From NCBI GenBank assembly GCA_949287225.1, contig CASEFP010000036.1, positions 1 through 36,442 on the forward strand: 36,442 nt of DNA, read 5' to 3'. This stretch comes from an uncultured Lentisphaeria bacterium (GTDB lineage: Bacteria > Verrucomicrobiota > Lentisphaeria > Victivallales > UBA1829). The notes under the pieces are model-generated. The model saw nothing but the letters and a program-made list of their open reading frames with translations, was not told where the DNA came from and did not search any database. Within the stretch, counting starts at the first letter, position 1. The number at the start of each line of letters is the position of its first letter. The position numbers were made by a program, and so were the translations under genes. This document shows, in pieces, positions 7,272 through 14,997 of the stretch.

Positions 7272-7901
7272 ATGAAAAAAACGACTCCGATTCCGGCACG
7301 GACCATCGAGCGGATGGTTCTCTACAAACGGCTCCTGATTGATCTGAAATCCAAAGGTGTGCATACTCTGTTTTCCCATCAGCTTGCGGCGCTGGCGCAC
7401 AACACTTCGACGCAGGTGCGGCGCGACCTGATGGAGATCGGGCACAGCGGGAGTCCGCGCAAGGGCTATGACGTGACGGAACTCATCAGCAACATATCCG
7501 CCATTCTGGATGGTTCCAAGGAGCGGATCATCGCACTGGTCGGCGTGGGCAATCTCGGGCGCGCCATTCTCTCGTATTTCACTTACAGTCACCCTGGACT
7601 CACGATCGCGGCGGCGTTCGACACGGATGAAAACAAGGTGGACCGCGTAATCTCCGGCTGCCGCTGCTTCCATATGTCGCAGTTCGAACTGAAGATTGCG
7701 GAAATGAACATCAATCTCGGGATCATCACCGTCCCGGCGGCGCAGGCGCAGTTTGTCGCGGACCGCATGACCGCCGCCGGCATCAGAGGCATTCTGAATT
7801 TTGCGCCGGTGCCGCTCAAAGTGCCGGACGGAGTGTTCGTCGACCGGATCGACATTGCCAGCTCGCTGGAAAAACTCGCCTATTTTGCCGGCCTTGCCTG
7901 A
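7272..7901 (+). CDS. rex: Redox-sensing transcriptional repressor Rex
   Basis: Homodimeric repressor that binds DNA when NAD+-bound and lets go when NADH rises. The 209-aa protein has an N-terminal winged helix (about 1-85; PARTIERMVLYKRLL at the start and NTSTQVRRDLMEIGHSGSP as recognition region). A Rossmann domain opens with GVGNLGRAIL (91-100), and the FDTD acidic motif contacts the nicotinamide nucleotide. The C-terminal swapped helix VDRIDIASSLEKLAYF is present. Length is typical (about 205-215 aa). It heads the hydrogenase operon, 20 bp before hydC, behind a strong Rex operator, so autoregulation and control of the hydrogenase are likely. The ATG at 7272 fits the family N-terminus although the ribosome binding site is weak. 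Confidence 0.96.
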   Translation: MKKTTPIPARTIERMVLYKRLLIDLKSKGVHTLFSHQLAALAHNTSTQVRRDLMEIGHSGSPRKGYDVTELISNISAILDGSKERIIALVGVGNLGRAILSYFTYSHPGLTIAAAFDTDENKVDRVISGCRCFHMSQFELKIAEMNINLGIITVPAAQAQFVADRMTAAGIRGILNFAPVPLKVPDGVFVDRIDIASSLEKLAYFAGLA

Positions 7902-7921
7902 GGGAGCGCCTGATCCGGACC

Positions 7922-8419
7922 ATGGACAACAAGTGCGACATCGAAACGATCCTGAAAAAATATCCGAACGCCACGCGTGATACGCTTGTCCCGATTCTTC
8001 AGGAGGTGCAGAATCTTTGCGGATGTCTCTCACGCGAGGCGGTCATCCGGATCGGCGCTTATCTCAAACTTCCGGCAAGCAGCATCTACGGCGTCGCGAC
8101 CTTCTACAATCAGTTCCGTTTCCGCCCGACCGGAAAATACCACATTCTTGTCTGCCGCGGAACGGCCTGCCATGTCAAAGGTTCGTCACACCTGCTGCAC
8201 AGCATCCGGGAGAAGCTCGGGATTCAGGCGGACGGCATTCCCACGAGGGACGGGCTTTTCAGTCTCGAAGCGGTTCCCTGTATCGGCGCGTGCGGGCTGG
8301 GCCCCGTCATGAGCGTCAACGGGAAACTGTATGCCGGAATTACCTCGGAACAGAAACTGTATGCCGTTCTTGAGGAATGCCGGAATCAGAAAGAACCCGG
8401 GAACGGAGTTTCGGAATGA
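7922..8419 (+). CDS. hydC: Trimeric [FeFe] hydrogenase, NuoE-like gamma subunit
   Basis: Carries one [2Fe-2S] cluster on a thioredoxin-like fold and relays electrons toward the flavin subunit. The 165-aa protein has an N-terminal helical bundle (about 1-65, ILQEVQNLCGCL... YGVATFYNQF) typical of NuoE/HoxE/HndA. The cluster ligands are Cys78, Cys83, Cys120 and Cys124 (VCRGTACH and PCIGACGLGP). It lies between rex and hydB, with its stop overlapping the hydB start as ATGA, so the subunits are translationally coupled. The Cys spacing is regular. The names hydC and hndA are both used for this subunit; I use the Thermotoga HydABC scheme. Confidence 0.92.
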   Translation: MDNKCDIETILKKYPNATRDTLVPILQEVQNLCGCLSREAVIRIGAYLKLPASSIYGVATFYNQFRFRPTGKYHILVCRGTACHVKGSSHLLHSIREKLGIQADGIPTRDGLFSLEAVPCIGACGLGPVMSVNGKLYAGITSEQKLYAVLEECRNQKEPGNGVSE

Positions 8420-10404
8420 GTGCCGATGTGAAACGGTTTTCCCCGCTTCTGCTCACACCGCTGACTCACAGCGGTGTCAAACTGTCCGTCATGCCCGGGG
8501 AATATGAGGCGCTGACCGCGAAACTCCGCCATGACAATCCTCTTGTTCCCGTGCTCTATCTGGGAATTGCAAGCTGTTCAATCAGCACGGGAGCCGAGAA
8601 GACGCGCTGCGCGATGCTCCGCTGGCTGCGGGAAAGCGGCGTCGAAGCGGAATTTCTCGAAGTCGGCTGTATCGGACTCTGCTCCGAGGAACCTGTTCTC
8701 GGCATCCGTCTGCCGGGAAGACAGATGCTTTCCTTTTCACGCGTCACCGCGCAGGCTGTTCCCGGACTTCTCTCCAATCTGCTCGGGCCGGAACCTGACC
8801 CCTCGCGCCATCCTCTGCTCGGACAGGCACGGGAACCGGGCGCGGCCTCCTGGGAGGGAATTCCGTATCTGGATGAACACCCGTTCTTCCGGATCCAGAC
8901 GCGCCGCGTCCTGCGCAACTGCGGTGTCATCGACCCGTGCAGCATCGACGAGTATCTTGCGCGCGACGGCTACAAGGCGTTTGCCAGGGCACTCCATACA
9001 ATGATCCCTTCCGAGGTCTGCGGGGAAATCAGTGCCAGCGGTTTGCGCGGCCGCGGCGGGGCGGGATTCCCCACCGGACGGAAATGGGCCGCGGCGCTCA
9101 ATACATTGAGCAACCAGAAATATATGATCTGCAACGCCGACGAAGGGGATCCCGGCGCATTCATGGCGCGCGCGATGATCGAGGGGGATCCGCACCGGCT
9201 TCTGGAAGGACTCGCCATCGCCTCCTATGCGATCGGTGCGAACACTGCTTATATTTACATCCGCGCGGAATATCCGCTGGCCGTCGCACGTCTGAAAAAG
9301 GCGATAGATCAGGCATCCGGGCGCGGGCTTCTTGGAGAGAATATTCTTGACAGCGGCTTCGATCTCAAGGTTCTCATCAAGCAGGGAGCGGGTGCTTTTG
9401 TCTGCGGCGAGGAGACCGCGCTTCTGAACAGCATCGAAGGAAAACGCGGGATGCCGCGCCCGCGTCCGCCGTATCCCGCGGAAAGCGGTCTGTTCGGGAA
9501 ACCATCGGTCGTCAACAATGTGGAAACCCTTGCCAATGTGCCGGACATCATCCGTCTTGGAAAGGATTTCTTCGGGGCGGTCGGGACGGAGCGTTCCAAA
9601 GGAACCAAGGTATTTTCGCTGTCCGGCAAAATCGCACGCTCGGGGCTTCTGGAGGTCGCTTTCGGCACCGAGCTCCGGGAACTGGTGTTCACCGCGGGCG
9701 GCGGCATCCCGAATGGAAAGAAATTCAAAGCCCTTCAGATCGGCGGTCCCTCCGGCTCCTGTCTCCCGGAGCAGTATCTCGGACTGCGTCTTGACTATGA
9801 GTCCATCCGGGAGGTCGGAGCGATGCTCGGTTCCGGCGGCGTGATCCTGATGGACGAGGACAACTGCATGGTGGATGCCGCGAAATTCTTCATGGACTTC
9901 ATTCAGCGTGAAAGCTGCGGAAAATGTATCCCCTGCCGGGAGGGGACGCGCCGGATGCTCGAAATTCTGATGCAGATAACCCGTCCGCATGAGGCGGAGG
10001 AGGGGTATGAGGCGTTGCGCCGCTTCAAAGGTGTGATGATGCTGCCGCGGCTCGCAAGGGTGATTCAGGACACCAGTCTGTGCGGACTGGGAAAATCCGC
10101 CCCAAACCCGGTGCTGTCGATTCTGCGCTGGTTCCGGGAGGAGTTCGATGCTCATGTCTATGAAAGGCGCTGTCCGGCGGGCGTCTGCAAAGGGCTTGTG
10201 AAATACCGGATTGATCCGGAGCGGTGCAGGGGCTGTGCCGTCTGTGCCGCGAAATGTGCCGTGCATGCGATCCGCGGCATGCCGCGCGCGCCGCATGTTA
10301 TTGATCCGGAGCTCTGCAATGGTTGTGGGAACTGCATCTCCGCCTGCAAATTCGGCGCGCTCTTCCGCGATGACGGGTGCGGGGAGGGGAGGCATCATGC
10401 TTGA
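8416..10404 (+). CDS. hydB: Trimeric [FeFe] hydrogenase, NuoF-like NAD(H)/FMN beta subunit
   Basis: Site of NAD(H) chemistry and, in known trimeric enzymes, of flavin-based electron bifurcation between NADH and ferredoxin. The 662-aa protein has three parts. First is an N-terminal thioredoxin-like domain with Cys54, Cys65, Cys85 and Cys89. Second is the NuoF core: GRGGAGFPTGRKW at 212-224, NADEGDPGAFMAR near 240, GAGAFVCGEETALL near 325, and a [4Fe-4S] site with Cys501, Cys504, Cys507 and Cys556. Third is a C-terminal ferredoxin domain for two [4Fe-4S] clusters, with Cys604/607/610/614 and Cys634/637/640/644. The domain set matches HydB/HndC rather than complex I NuoF. The start at 8416 overlaps the hydC stop (ATGA). 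Bifurcation is inferred from family, not shown by sequence. Confidence 0.94.
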   Translation: MSADVKRFSPLLLTPLTHSGVKLSVMPGEYEALTAKLRHDNPLVPVLYLGIASCSISTGAEKTRCAMLRWLRESGVEAEFLEVGCIGLCSEEPVLGIRLPGRQMLSFSRVTAQAVPGLLSNLLGPEPDPSRHPLLGQAREPGAASWEGIPYLDEHPFFRIQTRRVLRNCGVIDPCSIDEYLARDGYKAFARALHTMIPSEVCGEISASGLRGRGGAGFPTGRKWAAALNTLSNQKYMICNADEGDPGAFMARAMIEGDPHRLLEGLAIASYAIGANTAYIYIRAEYPLAVARLKKAIDQASGRGLLGENILDSGFDLKVLIKQGAGAFVCGEETALLNSIEGKRGMPRPRPPYPAESGLFGKPSVVNNVETLANVPDIIRLGKDFFGAVGTERSKGTKVFSLSGKIARSGLLEVAFGTELRELVFTAGGGIPNGKKFKALQIGGPSGSCLPEQYLGLRLDYESIREVGAMLGSGGVILMDEDNCMVDAAKFFMDFIQRESCGKCIPCREGTRRMLEILMQITRPHEAEEGYEALRRFKGVMMLPRLARVIQDTSLCGLGKSAPNPVLSILRWFREEFDAHVYERRCPAGVCKGLVKYRIDPERCRGCAVCAAKCAVHAIRGMPRAPHVIDPELCNGCGNCISACKFGALFRDDGCGEGRHHA

Positions 10405-12121
10405 AATTATTGTGAATGACCGGAAAATTGAGGCGGAATCCGGCGAGACGATCCTTTCGGCGCTGACGCGTGCCGGCATCCACGTTCCCACCCTCTGCCA
10501 TATGAAGAAGCTGACTCCGACCGGGGCATGCCGGATCTGCGTGGTCGAAATCGAGGGGTGCTCCGGGCTTGTGCCGTCCTGTTCGACGCCGGTGGAGGCC
10601 GGAATGCGGATTTCCACCAATTCTCCCCGTGTGATCGAGGCGCGCAAACTTATCATCGAACTGCTGCTTGCGGATCATCCGGATGACTGTCTCTACTGTG
10701 TCCGGAGCGGAAACTGCAAACTGCAGAAGTTTGCGCAGGATTACGGCGTCCGGGAACGGATTTTCCGCCCCAGGCGGCGGGAGAACACATTGGATGTCAC
10801 CAGTCCGGCGATTGTATTCGACCAGTCCAAATGCATCCTCTGCGGGAAGTGCGTGAGAACCTGCACCGAGATTCAGAAGGTTTCCGCGATCGAATTCACC
10901 GGACGCGGGGCGAACATGTGCGTCGCGCCCGCGTTCCATGACAGTTTGAACGTTTCCAGCTGTATTTACTGCGGACAGTGCATTCCCGCGTGTCCGACCG
11001 GCGCGTTGCGGGAAAAAAGCTCGCTCAATGAGGTGAATGCCGCGCTTGCCGGTTCCGGATGCTTTCCCGTGATCCAGTATGCGCCGGCAGTGACGGTTTC
11101 CCTTGCCGAAGAGTTCGGCATGAAACCGGGAACAGACCTCTCGGCCATTCTGAACACGGCACTGCGCCGTCTCGGTTTCCGGCGCGTGTTTGATACCGCC
11201 TTTTCCGCGGATCTCGCAGTCATGGAAGAGGCAGCGGAACTGGCATCCCGCCTGAAGAGTGCTGTTCATCTGCCGATGTTCACCAGCTGTTCCCCGGGCT
11301 GGGTCAAGTTCGTCGAGGAGTTTTATCCGGAGTTCATCCCGAATCTCTCCTCCTGCAAGAGTCCGCAGTCGATGCTCGGCGCACTGGTCAAAACATTCTT
11401 CGCAGAACGTGAAGGCGTTGATCCGCACCGGATTTTCAGTGTGGCGGCCATGCCGTGCACGGCTAAGAAGTTCGAAGCCGCGCGACCGGAACTCGGGCAT
11501 GACGGCATGGCGGACATCGACGCCGTTCTGACAACCCGTGAACTTGCGCGCCTGATCCGGATGAGCGGCATTGATCTGGAACAGCTTGAACCGGAAGCTG
11601 CCGATCCGCCGTTTGGGGAGCGCAGTTCGGCGGGGAAGCTCTTTGCCGTTTCCGGCGGTGTGATGGAGGCACTCCTGCGGACATTGCACAAGCTTCTGAC
11701 GGGCAGGGAACTCAAATCTCTGAAAATCGACCAGGTCCGCGGCCCGGACGGATTCAAGGAAGCACGAATCCGGATCGGAGGAGCCGAGCTTGGCATTGCG
11801 GTCGTCAACGGCATCGGCAACGCGCGAGCTCTCATGGAACAGCTGAAGGCAGGGCGGCGTGATCTGCATTTTGTCGAGGTCATGACCTGTCCCGGCGGCT
11901 GTGTCGCCGGCGGCGGTCAGCCGCTCAGTTCCCGGGAAAACGACCGGATCCGCGCCCGTACCGGATCTCTTTATGCAACTGACCAGGGGGAATCGCTCCG
12001 CATCGCCCATGCCAACCGCGCCGTTCAGCTTCTCTACCAGGATTTTCTGAAAACGCCGAACAGCGAGATCGCCATGCGCCTTCTGCATACGAAATATGAA
12101 AAGCGCGACGTGCCGCTCTGA
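10397..12121 (+). CDS. hydA: [FeFe] hydrogenase catalytic subunit (H-cluster, four accessory clusters)
   Basis: Reduces protons to H2 or the reverse. The 574-aa protein carries, in order: an N-terminal [2Fe-2S] domain (Cys34, 45, 48, 62); a His-Cys [4Fe-4S] site (His94, Cys98, 101, 107); two ferredoxin clusters (Cys146/149/152/156 and Cys189/192/195/199); and the H-cluster domain with L1 TSCSPGW (Cys298, Ser299), L2 MPCTAKKFE (Cys354) and L3 MTCPGGCVAGGGQP (Cys498, Cys502). Architecture and length match Clostridium pasteurianum CpI and the HndD/HydA subunits. The second L1 residue is Ser where CpI has a cluster-ligating Cys; see findings. The start overlaps the hydB stop by 8 bp behind GGGGAGGGGAGG. 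No HydE, HydF or HydG maturase lies in the window, so they must be elsewhere. Confidence 0.95.
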   Translation: MLEIIVNDRKIEAESGETILSALTRAGIHVPTLCHMKKLTPTGACRICVVEIEGCSGLVPSCSTPVEAGMRISTNSPRVIEARKLIIELLLADHPDDCLYCVRSGNCKLQKFAQDYGVRERIFRPRRRENTLDVTSPAIVFDQSKCILCGKCVRTCTEIQKVSAIEFTGRGANMCVAPAFHDSLNVSSCIYCGQCIPACPTGALREKSSLNEVNAALAGSGCFPVIQYAPAVTVSLAEEFGMKPGTDLSAILNTALRRLGFRRVFDTAFSADLAVMEEAAELASRLKSAVHLPMFTSCSPGWVKFVEEFYPEFIPNLSSCKSPQSMLGALVKTFFAEREGVDPHRIFSVAAMPCTAKKFEAARPELGHDGMADIDAVLTTRELARLIRMSGIDLEQLEPEAADPPFGERSSAGKLFAVSGGVMEALLRTLHKLLTGRELKSLKIDQVRGPDGFKEARIRIGGAELGIAVVNGIGNARALMEQLKAGRRDLHFVEVMTCPGGCVAGGGQPLSSRENDRIRARTGSLYATDQGESLRIAHANRAVQLLYQDFLKTPNSEIAMRLLHTKYEKRDVPL

Positions 12122-12135
12122 AAGGATGGATTCTC

Positions 12136-12531
12136 ATGGCGCCGAAACAATATACGATTCTGCTGGTTGACGGCGATGCCGACCGGTGCGCGGAAATCCG
12201 CGCCCATCTGGAAAAAAACTCCTCCTATGCCGTCGTCTGTGCCTCTTCGCAGGCCGAGGCGGAGGAATGGATCGCGAAACGCTCCTTCGATCTGCTGATC
12301 ACCGCATTGATTCTGGAATATGCCGACAGCGGTTTTCTGATCTGTCACCGTTTCCGGAAGGCATGTCCGGATTCCCACTCGATCATCCTTTCGGATGTCG
12401 CGGCGAAAACCGGAATCGAATTCGATCTTTCCACAGACAATGCCGGCGCCTGGATTCATGCGGACGCGATTCTGAACCATACGATCCGCATGGAGCAGCT
12501 GGACAGCCTGCTTGCCCGTTTCTCATCCTGA
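12136..12531 (+). CDS. Degenerate CheY-like receiver domain protein
   Basis: A 131-aa stand-alone domain resembling a response-regulator receiver: beta1 YTILLVDGDAD supplies the acidic pair (Asp12, Asp14), and DLLITALIL is beta3. The phosphoacceptor position is Ala57 instead of Asp, and the conserved Lys-Pro near the C-terminus is replaced (GAWIHADAI). It therefore should not be phosphorylated in the usual way. It starts 14 bp after hydA on the same strand and is followed 19 bp later by folB, so it is part of the hydrogenase operon. A role as a protein-protein adaptor or an assembly or regulatory partner of the hydrogenase is possible but inferred. No output domain is present. The fold assignment is good; the function is unknown. 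Confidence 0.75.
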   Translation: MAPKQYTILLVDGDADRCAEIRAHLEKNSSYAVVCASSQAEAEEWIAKRSFDLLITALILEYADSGFLICHRFRKACPDSHSIILSDVAAKTGIEFDLSTDNAGAWIHADAILNHTIRMEQLDSLLARFSS

Positions 12532-12550
12532 ATATACAAGGGACCGCATC

Positions 12551-12901
12551 ATGGACAAAATTCTCATCCGCAATCTGGAACTCCGGACCATCATCGGCCT
12601 TTATGAACGCGAACGCACTGCGAAACAGGCGCTGATCCTCAATCTGGAACTGCGCGGGGATTTCTCGCGCGCGGGAAAGACCGATTCCCTGGAAGGCTCG
12701 GTCAACTACCGCGAGGTGGAGGAACAGGTGATCGCGCTTGTCGAGAACTCCTCCTTTCATCTGCTGGAGGCGCTCGGTGAAGCCGTTGCCGCGCTCTGCC
12801 TCTCCTTTCCCGAGGTCGTCTCGGTCAAAATTACGCTCGACAAGCCCGGTGCCGCGCTGCGCGCAGACTCGATCGCCCTGGAGATCGAACGCTCGCGCTG
12901 A
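12551..12901 (+). CDS. folB: Dihydroneopterin aldolase family protein
   Basis: Converts 7,8-dihydroneopterin to 6-hydroxymethyl-dihydropterin and glycolaldehyde in folate synthesis. The 116-aa protein matches FolB/FolX: IRNLELRTIIGLYERERTAKQ at the N-terminus, VNYREVEEQVIALVENSSFHLLEALGEAVA in the middle with the substrate-binding Glu near residue 75, and a C-terminal VKITLDKPGAALRADSIALEIER in which the usual active-site Lys (Lys-Pro) is kept. I chose the ATG at 12551; an upstream in-frame ATG at 12512 would overlap the receiver gene and add 13 unconserved residues. It is the last gene of the rex-hyd transcription unit and convergent with the esterase gene 27 bp away. FolX-like epimerase activity cannot be excluded. 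Confidence 0.88.
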   Translation: MDKILIRNLELRTIIGLYERERTAKQALILNLELRGDFSRAGKTDSLEGSVNYREVEEQVIALVENSSFHLLEALGEAVAALCLSFPEVVSVKITLDKPGAALRADSIALEIERSR

Positions 12902-12928
12902 GGCACAGCGCATCCGCATGCGGAAGGT

Positions 12929-14743
12929 TCAGACCGCGTCCAGCACGGTCACTCCGCCTCCCGCCATCTCCATCAGATCGGGAATGTCCGCACAATGCAG
13001 AATGTCCGGGATCAGCCATGCCATTGTGAAGCGCTCCCGGCGTTCCCGGCTGCAGGCGAAGGACTCCGGCGGCTGTTCGAGCAGGACATCGCTCTTCTCT
13101 TCCGCAAGCGCGGCGGCAAGGAGTGCGGCAAGTGCCGTATCGCGGTATCCGGCGAAAACAGGAGCCGCTTCCCCCGCCGTCTTCCGGAGGAAATCCGCGA
13201 CGATTTCATAGTCCTGCACCCATTTGCCCTGCATCGTCATCCCTAGCCAGAGCAGCGAGCGCGCGTAATTCGAGTTCTTCTCCTGCGGCGCGTTGTCGGG
13301 ATCGTTCTCTCCGGCGCCCCATGGATCGAACAGGGCGATGCCGCTGCCGGATTCTTCGAGAAGTCCGGCGAGTTTCGTATCCTGAAATTCCTTTTTCCCA
13401 TACGGCGCGGATACGAGAGTGTATGTCATTGCGCTGACCGACGGCCGCAGAAGAAGCGGGATCAATCTTCCGTCGGACCCCCGGAGCGTAAAGCGTTTCC
13501 AGTTCTCCTTTTCCGTATGCTCATACGCATTTGTACAGGAGAGTTTCTCCCCGATGCAGAGGAGTCCGCGCAGTTTTTCCCGGGACGGACGGCGGGTCTC
13601 TTTCAACTCCGCGGCGCGGCGCAGACAGTAGTTTTCAATGGAAACAACGCCGTCCGGACGTTTCCCTTTCGGAAAGACCATCAGTTCCTCTTCCGGAAGC
13701 GTGGAATATTCAGGAAGCGCGCGGGGTTCTCCGTGCCCGATTCCCCTGAGATGCAGATCAAACCAGCCGAGCATGGCCTCCTGAATCTCCGGCCAGTAGC
13801 CGTGGGGCGTATTGAAAATCTGATTCGCGAAACGGTCGGATGCGCCGTAGAGTTCGAAAATCTTCCGCGCCGCGCTGAAACTGAGGAGCATTTCCTTCGG
13901 CTTGAATGCGTTGTTCGCATCGTCGATGCCGTTGCAGAGCTTGAGCGCGCGCGGAGCCGCCAGTGCCAGAACGCCGGCCTCTTCCGTGAACGTGAGGCCG
14001 CCGGGCAGGAGTTCACAGATGCAGTTCGCGTTCATGATATAGGATTCAAATGTTCCGACGCTGACGACCGGGACCGCCGCCTTGATCCGTTCGTCGAGCG
14101 CCGCAAGCCACATGGTCTGGTTGCCGCCGCCGCTGGCACCGGTCGCCCCGATTCTGGATGCGTCAACATAAGGCAGACTGCAGAGAAGATCCACGCCGCG
14201 CATGTTGTCCGCGACCTGAATTCCCATCAGCGTTTCGCCGATGTTCATGAGCGAACCGCCGAGCGTCAGCCCGTGATATTCAAACTCCCCGTGCACGGTG
14301 GCGCGCTCTCCGGACCCGAACGCATCAATGGAGAGGCAGACATAGCCGCTCCGGGCAAGAATATGCCCCCGCTCCTGCACGCGTCCGGCAAGACGCCCCT
14401 GCGACCAGTGACCATGCAGATTGATGACCGCGGGAAACGGTCCATCGCCTTCCGGCACATAGAGATTCCCCGTTACGAGAAAATTCCTGCGGCTCTGGAA
14501 GCATACCTTATGGATCGTATAGCCTTCCATCCGGATGACGCCTGTTTCATGGCAGTCGAGCGGAAGCGTGTGATCGACGGAAATCCGCATGGCGCGCATG
14601 ATTTTTTCCCGCAGCATTTCCGGATGCCATTCCCCGATTTTTTCCGGAAGCTGGTGAATGCGCGCATATTCCGCACCGAGCATCCGCAACTGATTTTCCG
14701 CGTGGCGGCGGAACCCTTCCTTCCATACAGACGGCAGTTTCAT
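12929..14743 (-). CDS. Large alpha/beta hydrolase (acetyl xylan esterase-like), two-domain
   Basis: A 604-aa protein without an obvious signal peptide. Residues about 60-340 form an alpha/beta hydrolase resembling acetyl xylan esterase/dienelactone hydrolase families: FPAVINLHGHW (oxyanion region), nucleophile Ser204 in GATGASGGGNQ, probable acid Asp274 or Asp275 in CNGIDDANN, and His314 in NTPHGYWPE. Residues about 400-604 form a second, poorly conserved module with hydrolase-like stretches (YTLVSAPYGKKEF, IALFDPWGAGEND, APVFAGYRDTALAALLAAAL) but no clear catalytic serine motif, perhaps a degenerate second hydrolase domain. The gene is divergent from the LacI regulator across 254 bp, suggesting shared control and a deacetylation role in glycan use. 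Substrate is unknown; the hydrolase call is firm. Confidence 0.8.
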   Translation of the reverse strand: MKLPSVWKEGFRRHAENQLRMLGAEYARIHQLPEKIGEWHPEMLREKIMRAMRISVDHTLPLDCHETGVIRMEGYTIHKVCFQSRRNFLVTGNLYVPEGDGPFPAVINLHGHWSQGRLAGRVQERGHILARSGYVCLSIDAFGSGERATVHGEFEYHGLTLGGSLMNIGETLMGIQVADNMRGVDLLCSLPYVDASRIGATGASGGGNQTMWLAALDERIKAAVPVVSVGTFESYIMNANCICELLPGGLTFTEEAGVLALAAPRALKLCNGIDDANNAFKPKEMLLSFSAARKIFELYGASDRFANQIFNTPHGYWPEIQEAMLGWFDLHLRGIGHGEPRALPEYSTLPEEELMVFPKGKRPDGVVSIENYCLRRAAELKETRRPSREKLRGLLCIGEKLSCTNAYEHTEKENWKRFTLRGSDGRLIPLLLRPSVSAMTYTLVSAPYGKKEFQDTKLAGLLEESGSGIALFDPWGAGENDPDNAPQEKNSNYARSLLWLGMTMQGKWVQDYEIVADFLRKTAGEAAPVFAGYRDTALAALLAAALAEEKSDVLLEQPPESFACSRERRERFTMAWLIPDILHCADIPDLMEMAGGGVTVLDAV

Positions 14744-14916
14744 GAATTTTCCTTCCCTTTTCAGAAGATTGATTTACGGGAAATCTCAACGTTAACATAT
14801 AAGGTAGTTCCATCTTTTCCCTTTTACAAGTTTTCCCTGTCCGGTTTTCATGAGAAAAATACGCTTTCCATTTGGCTTCGTTCAGATTTTTTCATTGTCT
14901 GAGGAGAAAAAATTAT

Positions 14917-14958
14917 TTGTTTTTTCGAAAAAGCATCTTGTTTTTTCGAAAAAACAGC
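14917..14958 (+). repeat. Two tandem 21-bp units, each with a TTTTTTCGAAAAA palindrome
   Basis: Units at 14917-14937 and 14938-14958 share their first 16 bases (TTGTTTTTTCGAAAAA). The second contains a perfect 14-bp palindrome, TTTTTTCGAAAAAA (14941-14954); the first differs only in its last base. Their CpG centres are 21 bp apart, two helical turns. A central CpG is usual for LacI-family operators, so these are probable binding sites of the adjacent regulator. Confidence 0.7.
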
Positions 14959-14965
14959 TTATAAT
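14938..14965 (+). promoter_or_regulatory. Promoter of the lacI-pseudopilin-glycosidase unit
   Basis: TTGTTT (14938-14943) and a perfect TATAAT (14960-14965) are separated by 16 bp, about 30 bp upstream of the lacI start. The second palindrome fills the -35/-10 spacer, the standard arrangement for repression by steric block. Confidence 0.65.
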
Positions 14966-14997
14966 AGAGGAACGGTTTGGGAAAAGAGGAATCCATT

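Noticed and set aside
8737..10656. 639-codon open frame on the minus strand opposite hydB/hydA
   Set aside because: It is an antisense shadow in GC-rich coding DNA; no motif is visible, and the sense frame carries all cluster ligands.
10298..12088. 596-codon open frame on the minus strand opposite hydA
   Set aside because: It is an antisense shadow of the hydrogenase catalytic gene with no recognisable domain.
12914..12923. CCGCATGCGG palindrome between folB and the esterase
   Set aside because: It is only 10 bp with no loop and no T tract; too little to call a site or terminator.
13517..14902. 461-codon open frame on the plus strand opposite the esterase
   Set aside because: It would run through the divergent intergenic region, and the hydrolase motifs are on the other strand.
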